Positions 57,180-64,000 of a DNA stretch of 64,000 nt are shown here, piece by piece (positions within the stretch are counted from its first letter, which is position 1; each line of letters begins with the position of its first letter). A program made the position numbers and the translations under genes. The notes under the pieces were generated by a model that worked only from the letters and a program-made list of their open reading frames with translations, was not told where the DNA came from and did no database searches. The DNA comes from Sipunculus nudus (Eukaryota; Annelida; Sipuncula; Golfingiida; Sipunculidae): the NCBI GenBank assembly GCA_026874595.1, contig CM049322.1, positions 44,766,840 to 44,830,839 of the forward strand, read 5' to 3'.

Positions 57180-57317
57180 ATGGCAAGCGGTCACTGTAAA
57201 ATAATCCGAGAAAACCGGGTTTACCTTTGCAAGAACATCGACGTTCAGAATTCACTTGTCCTGGACCAGCTAGTTCAAGATCAGGTCATCAGCCAAACTC
57301 AGCTGAACTCGCTAAAG
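57180..57317 (+). CDS. CARD-NACHT (NLR-like) gene, first coding exon: N-terminal half of CARD
   Basis: The ATG at 57180 follows an acceptor TCTTGTAG by five bases, so the 5' UTR is split. The exon gives 46 residues, phase 0, closed by CTAAAG/GTATGG. ASGHCKIIRENRVYLCKNI and VLDQLVQDQVISQTQL match helices 1-3 of caspase-recruitment domains (H-x-x-x-I-x-x-N-R-x-x-L, then V/L-L-D-x-L-x-x-x-x-V-I/L). CARDs are six-helix death-fold modules that bind other CARDs to build signalling platforms in cell death and innate immunity, in the cytosol. The second half is on the next exon. The partner and pathway cannot be told from sequence. Confidence 0.75.
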
Positions 57318-57589
57318 GTATGGACTGGGGCTCAAGAAGAAGTATTCGCGGACAATGTCCTTGCTCACTGCTTGCTAGCTGGGACCCTTTCTGTTATGTA
57401 TTTTCCCAGGATAAATGTATTCCAAAGAACAACGAAATTGAGTCAGTATGAAAAGTGTTGAATTATTTTTAAAATGTGGTTTTCTTTTTTTTTAATATGT
57501 TGTTATCGTTTTTACATGTTGTATACATAATGTATTTTTTAAGCTTAGCTAACCATAGGTCATCTGAGTAAAAGTGATTACCCTTTATC

Positions 57590-58502
57590 CGTCTGTCCGT
57601 TAACAAGGCACAAATCGGTTCCGTTTGACCAAGAAACTTCTTACTTGACATCCAAGTATGACCTTGGTAAATTTCCTATCATACCAGAAAATAGGTTACT
57701 GTGACCTATATTTTGCGAGTTACGCTTGTTTTTTCGTGTTTTTAGCCCTTTCATATTCACTCTTGTGTTAGTGGTCTGAGCTGAAAAACAAAACAAAAAA
57801 TGATTGTTCCCTAAAACTAAAACACTGTGCATCAACTGCACATATAACAATGTTACCATGCAAAAATTGAAGAGGATCGGCCTAGCCAATTCATATTTAA
57901 GATAAAATATCTCAGTAATAATTGGCAGGCTTATTGATCATGGAAAGCCCTTTCAGCTGTGGAAGACTGATGGCACCTTCGAGATTTTCTTAATTTTTAG
58001 GCATTTATATATTTTACTTTATCGTACTCATAAATTACGGCCGAGCACACGTTAACTAGACACAAATCGTAACCGTTTGACCTTGAAAAACTTTACGAAA
58101 TATCTAGGTAGGTCCTTTGTTAGTCTCCTTGCATATCGAAAAGTAGGTGACTAGGCCCATTTTTTGCGAGTGACCCCGTTTTTGTTGGTTTTAGAACTTT
58201 GAAAATTAGACTTGTGTCAGTGTTCTTGGCTGCAAAAAAAATGGCACTCAACCCTTCAAACAAAGCATTGTGGATCAACTGCACATATAACATTGTTAAC
58301 ATGCAAAAAAATGAAGAAAATCGGTCTAGCGAGTTGTTCAGAACTGTTTTTGACAAAATTGCAAAATTTTACTATTTTCAGTTGTTGATATATTAAATTC
58401 ATACTTTAGATAAATTTTCTCAGTAATAATTGCATAAATAAAATTTTAACATTACAGACTATTCAGGTCAGCTGAGCGTAATGACCGAAGGGTCACTTGT
58501 TC
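57590..58502. repeat. Dispersed element with internal ~450-bp duplication, in intron 1
   Basis: CCGTTAACAAGGCACAAATCGG (57597 region) and GTTAACTAGACACAAATCGT (58050 region) begin two parallel copies that also share GTTTGACC, AACTGCACATATAACA-TGTTA and CATGCAAAAA. The right end reads CAGCTGAGCG-TAATGACC-GAAGGGTCACTTGTT (58475-58502), a small hairpin before CTTGT. Another copy of the family lies at 62160-63057. Confidence 0.6.
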
Positions 58503-58904
58503 ACATCTTGCTGGATATAATGCTATGTCTGTAAATTACCAGGACCAGCTTCATCTATAAGCATAAAGCACCAAGATTGTGTAGGTTGGTTATTCATTTG
58601 ACTGGTATGTTTATTCAGCGACAGATGGCGCCACCCCTGTTGAACCTCGTCCTTGGGGCTACAGAATATTCCTCCTTTTCTAAAGTCGGTTTTTGCATAA
58701 TAATATTTTATAGATCCTGGTTGATTATATTTTATTGATTTTGGTAAATAATATTTGATACATTCTTGTAAATCATTTCGCTTACCAACTGCTTTCAAGG
58801 AACCTTCGACCTTTGCTAAAACTGGAGACCGTCGACTTAAATCGTTTGCTTCAGGAATGTCTGCAGCTACCATCAGATATTGAAACTTATATGTAACAGA
58901 TACA

Positions 58905-59090
58905 TGCAGGGGCGGATCCAAGATTTAGGAAAAGGAGAGGTCCAGCCCAGAAGGACTAACGACAACACCTAAAACAAGGGTCAACCGGTTCTAAAATGGG
59001 GGTCCAGGCCTCAGAAATAAGTCTGAAATCCTTTAAAAAAATGGTTACAGCGGCTAAAAGAGGGGGTAGGGGTCTCTGAATTGGACAACA
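58905..59090 (+). repeat. Dispersed GGATCC repeat fragment, copy 2, in intron 1
   Basis: GGGGCGGATCCAAGATTT near 58912 is a common terminal motif of animal DNA elements; the following blocks match 52435-52565 in order. Confidence 0.5.
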
Positions 59091-59361
59091 GCTGAAATGG
59101 TATGACTTTATTTTCGACCACTGTAGAATAATATTGTGTATAGTTAATAGCAGACCCCTTCAAGTAATTTCTTATATATGGTAGCTACTTGGCTTTAAAG
59201 GGGCCTAATCTTGGAGCTTTAATAAAAATAGACCGGAAAACGTAGATATCAACCCACACAGGCTGCTTGTTTTGCTTATTTCAACGTGTTTATGATATTT
59301 TGGCAGGCCCCAAGATAATCAACAAGGGCATCTGGCATCAAATCAGATAAGCCAGAGCTTT

Positions 59362-59630
59362 GCAAATGGCGTTTTTCAACAAGTGATCTTTCCACTTCCG
59401 AATATGTGCAACCTACCACCTTAGGTTACATGATTTTCCCGTTTGTCAACAAGGCTGTGTTTACAAGAACGTTGTTGATTAACAAGTTTATAACTCCTTC
59501 AGGAAGGCGTAATAAGACCTTTTTATAATCGGAATTACCCTTAGATCATTAACATATACGCAGATGAAGCCAAAAATCAGATAAATTCCTTTTCAAACGG
59601 TAGGTGAATAGGTGACTTTAATGAATTACT
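59362..59630 (+). repeat. Dispersed ~270-bp repeat, copy 2
   Basis: Homologous to 42440-42715 and lies directly before the second CARD exon. Confidence 0.75.
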
Positions 59631-59666
59631 GCATTTTACATTTAAACAATCGTACTCTTTCTTCAG

Positions 59667-59805
59667 GACACCACACACAACAACTGTCAGCGGGTTTCTG
59701 CTCTTCTTGACATATTGGACAAAAAGTCAAGCAGAGAATGGGCAAAATTCCTAGAAGGTTTGTCTCTCCAGGAACACGAGCACGTGGTCCAAAAGCTTAG
59801 CTCAG
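59667..59805 (+). CDS. CARD-NACHT gene, second coding exon: C-terminal half of CARD
   Basis: Acceptor CTTTCTTCAG/GACACC and donor TCAG/GTAAG bound a 139-nt exon, phase 0 in and phase 1 out. It reads NNCQRVSALLDILDKKSSRE, then WAKFLEGLSLQEHEHVVQKL. ALLDIL-x-x-K/R-x-S/G-x-x-x-W/F-x-x-F-L is the helix 4-5 signature of CARDs and the EHEHVVQKL part is helix 6. Splicing from exon 1 gives a CARD of about 92 residues, the normal length. Splitting a CARD in its centre by a phase-0 intron is unusual enough to be a useful marker for orthologues. Confidence 0.75.
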
Positions 59806-61336
59806 GTAAGATAGTTTCGATGCGTTTGTAGTTCAGCTGTTTGAAGGTAATCCCAAACAAATAAGATGTATTTTTAGTCGTCTGGAAAAAAATAGTAGAT
59901 CTGATAGGCTAAGGAAGTTAAAACGTAATAAACAAAAAAAAAGTTACTGCGATATAAATTCACGCACGTATTAAAAGTTCACTCTGCTAACAAAATCGAT
60001 GGGGCAGGGCTTATTGCTAACTACCAACAAGTCCATCGTCTGTCACTTTGTATCGAAACAACTATTGCAGCTATCAGCACGAAAATGGGCAGACATATTG
60101 ATCATATGGTGAATATGCAAAACAACACTATAGGTTGCGCCACCTGGATGGAAATACATTCTGCTTGTGTCAAAATCATTCGCCATTCCCGCATAAAATT
60201 ATTAAATTAAAATATTATTATAAATTCAGGCTCCACAAGAACGCAATGGTTAGCAAAATTAAAATCGCATATACGCACTGGTCACTGATCGTAAAATGTG
60301 ACAACAGCATGTTTTGCAGACATGACTATGGGAATGAGTACAAGTATAAGTGCTGAACCTAAAAGGCTGTGTATATTATGATTGTGAAATGCAAGTGGCG
60401 CCACCTGTATGGATCTACCTAAATGGTCCTGCCAACTGTTACCTTACATGACATAGATACTACTTAAAAAATTATATTAAGGTAAACAATTCATTAGCAA
60501 ATATATTGTTAAATTATTTGGTTTGATTTGTTTTTTATTTTTCATAATTCTGCCTTTACATCATCTTAATGCATACTGCATGCGCCTACCCTAAAACGAT
60601 CCAGGGGTGTTGTAAATGTATTAAGATATATTCCGTTTTATAGCTAAGCTGACTATAGTGACTATATATAGACTATAGTGGTCCATTGTCCGTCGCCCGT
60701 CCGCCCGTCGATGTGGCACGTTTTAGACCGTAAGACCTAGGAATCCAAAATTCGGCATAATGTTAGATGTCCCAAAGATCTCCTACCAAGCCGAAATCTA
60801 GGTCTTTGCGAGTTCATTCCTTTGAGAAATTGAGGAAAAACCTCAATTTTTATTAAAAACCTATTTTCACACTTCAGGACTGCCTAATATCCAAACACTC
60901 ATCTGATTTTTAAAAAATAAAGTCTGTTAAGTATAATTTCTTTAAGTTATGGGCCCGAACATAATGGACTTTGTAAAAAATCAGGAAAAATATATACTCA
61001 CTAAAATGAAAATTTTGAAATTAGAGTCTATTTTCCTAAATATATAACTATGTTTAATAAAGATTCAATTGTTTACTAAAACTTAGATCTGAATTTTGTA
61101 AATGTTTTTAAGTTATTAGCATAAAAATAAAATCAGTACCTTAAATTTTGACCAATTTTGACCATGGCACGTAAGTACCCTTTACGTATCATTATCTTAA
61201 TTTTCACAGCATGTAACCATAAGTATTTACTTTGTTTAAATCTGAAATTTGAAAATAAAAGCTTAAACACTAAGCTAGTTATTGATTTTTGTCTTGAGGC
61301 TCTACAGTAGTCATTTGCTTTTATTACAGATTACAG
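59806..61336. other. Intron of the CARD gene
   Basis: It holds isolated GGCGCC-type motifs (TTGCGCCACCTGG at 60135, GTGGCGCCACCTG at 60395) and a repeat beginning GTCCGTCGCCCGTCCGCCCG near 60690. No further exon was seen in this part. Confidence 0.5.
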
Positions 61337-61426
61337 ATGCAGGGTCCCACTCCAGGTCACTTGAAGTCAGCTATGTCAGGGTTTCTGATTTGTTACAGTC
61401 ACTGGGGAGATCCCCTGCTGTGACAG
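61337..61426 (+). CDS. Possible 90-nt cassette exon of the CARD gene
   Basis: Acceptor GATTACAG at 61336 and donor GACAG/GTGTAC at 61426 frame exactly 90 nt. Its start phase fits the phase-1 end of the previous exon (G + AT = Asp) and its end is again phase 1, so the transcript stays in frame with or without it. It would add DAGSHSRSLEVSYVRVSDLL plus 10 residues between the CARD and the next domain. A second acceptor 7 bases upstream would break the frame. Support is splice sites and phase only; no homology was recognised. Confidence 0.35.
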
Positions 61427-63619
61427 GTGTACAGTTATTCTCATATCACCACCCAAATCCCCCCCCCCCCCAACAAACCCAACCCATAAAGTGTTATGCA
61501 GTAATTGTTACTGTTTTCACTGTTTGTGTCAATGTACCATTTTTAAAGAAATCAATTTTCTTTTAAATAATTTTAACAAATATAATTAAACCCATCAGTA
61601 TGGACATGATGGATAAATGGATAAATTAAGACACAATTTAAAATTGTGAAATCTAAATCAAGTATTATTTTTAGATATTTTTTTGTTTTGCAGATTTAAA
61701 AAGATATATTTTTGTGGTAAAATATAAATAAACATTTGTATGCATGATGTGGTGTTATCTGACAAGACTGAGATTTATGATGATGTAATTGAAAATTATG
61801 AATTCAGATAATTCAACTTTTATATTCAGATATACATGTTATATTGGAAATGTTTAGAACTATAAATATATAATAAAAAATTGATATATTTAATAATATA
61901 TATTATAAAAAAAATATATTCAATTGAACAAATGTGTAAACTACTGAAATGTCAGCAGTTAATAAAAAAGCCATCTAATGATCATGGTAATAGTACAGAT
62001 CATTTGTACAAAAACTGCTCACATGTTTCAGTTTCAACTTTAGGAATCACATGGTCAGGTCACAAAGTATTATCTGCAGAAATTTCTTGCACATCAATAC
62101 AAACCAATCATATAAACCAGCCATGGCCTATATAACCTCTTCCTCTAACACTTTATCTCCATTTGATATTATCGTCCTTCCGTTAGCAGGGCACAAATCG
62201 TAACCGCTAACCATATAAACTTGTTCCTGTAAATCCAGGTAGCTTAATTAAAAATCTCTTTGGAAACCTGAAATTAGGTCACTACGACCAATATTTTCTG
62301 AGCTATGGGGCTCGTAAATAACCCCCAGAATAAATAAAAAATTGATACAAAACCTCAAGTTTCTTTATATTAATGCATGTATTGCCATGAATCTTGCCTG
62401 AATATTGACCCCAGATTAGTTTTGTCAGTTCCCGAAAACTGGTTGCGCCACCTGATTTTTTTTTCTATTTTTGATGCATTTTTTCCCATTTTATTAATAC
62501 TATTAGATTCGCAACTGTTGCTTATTCTGTATCCTAAAACCTTGTTTGCGTATTAGGGCCCGCTTGAATTAGCATATTACCTATTTAATTCACCCTGTCC
62601 GTCTGTCTGCTTGTCTTTCTGTATGTCCGTCAAATTTGTTTACTGATGATAACTCCCATTTGGATGGACTTATGGATTTCAAACTTGAATTGTATATTTC
62701 CCACCTCTAACGCAAGAACTTTTTTTATTTTGGGGCCATGGGATCAAAGGTCAAGGTCACAGGAACCACTACTTCAGAAACATTGTGGATACATTTTAAG
62801 CCAAACATTCGGCCTTCCACATGTGGTACACCTGCCAATAGGGGAAATTCCTTTTGATTATGGGGTCATTAGATCAAGGGTCAAGGTTACCGGACACATC
62901 CATGCCCAAATTAGTTTATGGATGAAAACCTCAGTTTGGATAGATAAGTTGGCTTCAATTGATCACAGGACCCATATTTTGAAGATGCTAAAAAACATCC
63001 TTCTAGAAAATAAATCAGCTGAGCGTCGAGACCCATTGGTCCCTTGTTTCGCGTTTGTCAGGCTAGTAGTGACATTTTTTTTTGTTAATATATTTCAGTA
63101 GCTTATGTTGGGGTTCAGTTTCTTTTTCATTGTTTGTATCCGTATCTTTAGAGTAATTAAGCATTCATGCAAGTAATTCAAGGTTACAATATGTCAACAA
63201 TTCACTGGTAATTTACTAGTTCCTTAATGGTATACTTAATGCCTGGGAAATAACTGCCAAATATAATAAGTGCCCTTGGATTCACTATCGCGCTATTCTT
63301 AATGTCCTGGAATTTTCCAACGTAAAAAATTGAGTAACAGCTTGATAAAAACATGAACTAGAAGCTTAATTTCTCGTTAGAAAAGAAGTCACCTTTTAAT
63401 ACAGTGGTAATTAATCTATTGTGCAAGCCAGATTATTCAGAAAGTATAAAACAGTAGTCACTTGATGAGCCTGATCCATTAGCTTCTTTCTAATATATAC
63501 TTTATGTCTTATGTATGTATCCTTACAGAGCATGCTTGAATGAACAGGTATTGTTATGCCCTGCAACGAATGGCAAATATATTGTAACAAACACAATTAA
63601 AACTTTACTTGTTTTATAG
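61427..63619. other. Intron of the CARD gene with repeat copies
   Basis: Contents: a C run at 61460-61471, AT-rich sequence, and the dispersed-family copy at 62160-63057. The 151-codon frame at 62646-63101 reads through that repeat and is rejected as a gene. Confidence 0.55.
62160..63057. repeat. Dispersed element copy in intron (GGGCACAAATCG start, CAGCTGAGCG end)
   Basis: It starts CCGTTAGCAGGGCACAAATCG and ends CAGCTGAGCG-TCGAGACCC-ATTGGTCCCTTGTTT, matching the ends of 57590-58502. Inside are two ~120-bp blocks with TCAAAGGTCAAGGTCAC (62748) and TCAAGGGTCAAGGTTAC (62875), so it also contains GACCTTTGACC-type sites in reverse. Confidence 0.6.
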
Positions 63620-63852
63620 GTAAAAACGTTCCGTTGGGACACTTAGATGAAGATATCCGCAAACTCCAGCGGCGTTTAGCTCGTATTTTCCTGGAGCAGT
63701 ATGACAAGATTGAACTATGGAGTTTACAGGATGACCATGTAGCAGTCCCTATGAACGAACTATACGTGGATCTTGTTTGGGTGCAAACTAAACACGGCAG
63801 TATGGGACGGAGATACAAGAAACTCGAGAGCTATACAGAGCTGTTCCCCGTG
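63620..63852 (+). CDS. CARD-NACHT gene, later exon: pre-NACHT segment (continues past window)
   Basis: Acceptor TTTTATAG at 63619; the first two bases complete a Gly codon with the previous exon's G, keeping the frame. It reads KNVPLGHLDEDIRKLQRRL, ARIFLEQYDKIELWSLQ, VPMNELYVDLVWVQTK and GRRYKKLESYTELF. A basic helix ending Q/Y, then P-x-N/D-E/D-L/I-x-V-D-L, then L-x-S-Y-T/E-E-L/I-F is the pattern just before the Walker A loop in invertebrate NACHT (NLR-like) proteins. Hence the product is probably a CARD-NACHT sensor; the ATP-binding loop itself must lie beyond the window. The 3' limit is uncertain: donors GTGGTG (63850) or GTGCGC (63853) both fit; the frame stays open to 63906. Confidence 0.65.
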
Positions 63853-64000
63853 GTGCGCATGTTTTTTCTTTTTTTTCATGGTTCAGTCAAATCTGTTCCA
63901 AATTAATTATGCTAAAGAATGAAATTGCGTATGTCCTTAAAATTCATATTTATGTTTAAATTTTCAAATACACCTTACGCATAATAGAACATTTATTTAT

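Noticed and set aside
62646-63101. 151-codon plus-strand frame
   Set aside because: It lies inside a dispersed repeat with GACCTTTGACC-type blocks; no protein-like conservation.

Overview
The window looks like nuclear DNA of an invertebrate animal, most likely a bivalve mollusc; this is inference. It is AT-rich, its few real genes are split into short exons by long introns, there are many (TA)n microsatellites, and most recognisable coding sequence belongs to decayed mobile elements of kinds common in bivalves: DIRS, Penelope, Merlin, KDZ and many TIR or tandem repeat families. There are no operons, ribosome binding sites, rRNA genes or convincing standard tRNA genes.

Two genes look intact. 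At the right end (57180-63852, + strand, running out of the window) is a CARD-containing gene whose later exon resembles the segment just before a NACHT ATPase in invertebrate NLR-like receptors. Three clear exons join in frame, and a possible 90-nt symmetric cassette exon lies between the second and the last. At the left (5871 down to 3432, - strand) is the 5' half of a gene starting with a C-x2-C ... C-x2-C zinc-finger-like module, followed by at least three small phase-0 exons coding a proline/serine/threonine-rich linker. Smaller candidate exons (9822-10070, 37152-37194, 40680-40781, 41937-42128, 47935-48144, 51380-51658, 52138-52311, 53943-53962) are less certain.

Layout: 88-1071 RecQ-like helicase pseudogene; 3432-5871 zinc-finger gene with a CCAAT-box promoter region at 5950-6075; 9206-9512 a TIR element; 13399-15075 about 6 copies of a ~280-bp repeat carrying the palindrome AGGTGGCGCCACCT; 15560-16410 five ~180-bp units; 19835-20245 three ~145-bp units with GACCTTTGACC motifs; 20930-21396 DIRS gag and tyrosine recombinase fragments; 21814-22320 KDZ transposase remnant; 24534-24900 unidentified pseudogene; 24992-28030 a Penelope-like element split around a DIRS gag-RT-RNase H block; 28034-33117 four nearly identical 1.27-kb tandem units whose first part is the Penelope 3' tail; 33805-34560 Merlin (ISXO2-like) transposase pseudogene; 38174-38364 a 40-bp tandem repeat; 38700-39345 a second DIRS-type RT remnant; 43618-44831 a 1.2-kb TIR element; 45533-46063 a TIR element with a tRNA-like segment; 50390-51020 a second, degenerate repeat carrying GGCGCC; 53809-53962 a promoter with a possible first exon; 57180-63852 the CARD gene.

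The genes do not form a pathway. The coherent story is repeat evolution: transposon fragments commonly end at (TA)n tracts, short TE-derived pieces have grown into tandem arrays, and several broken reading frames carry TGA where CGA is expected, as CpG decay of silenced elements would produce.
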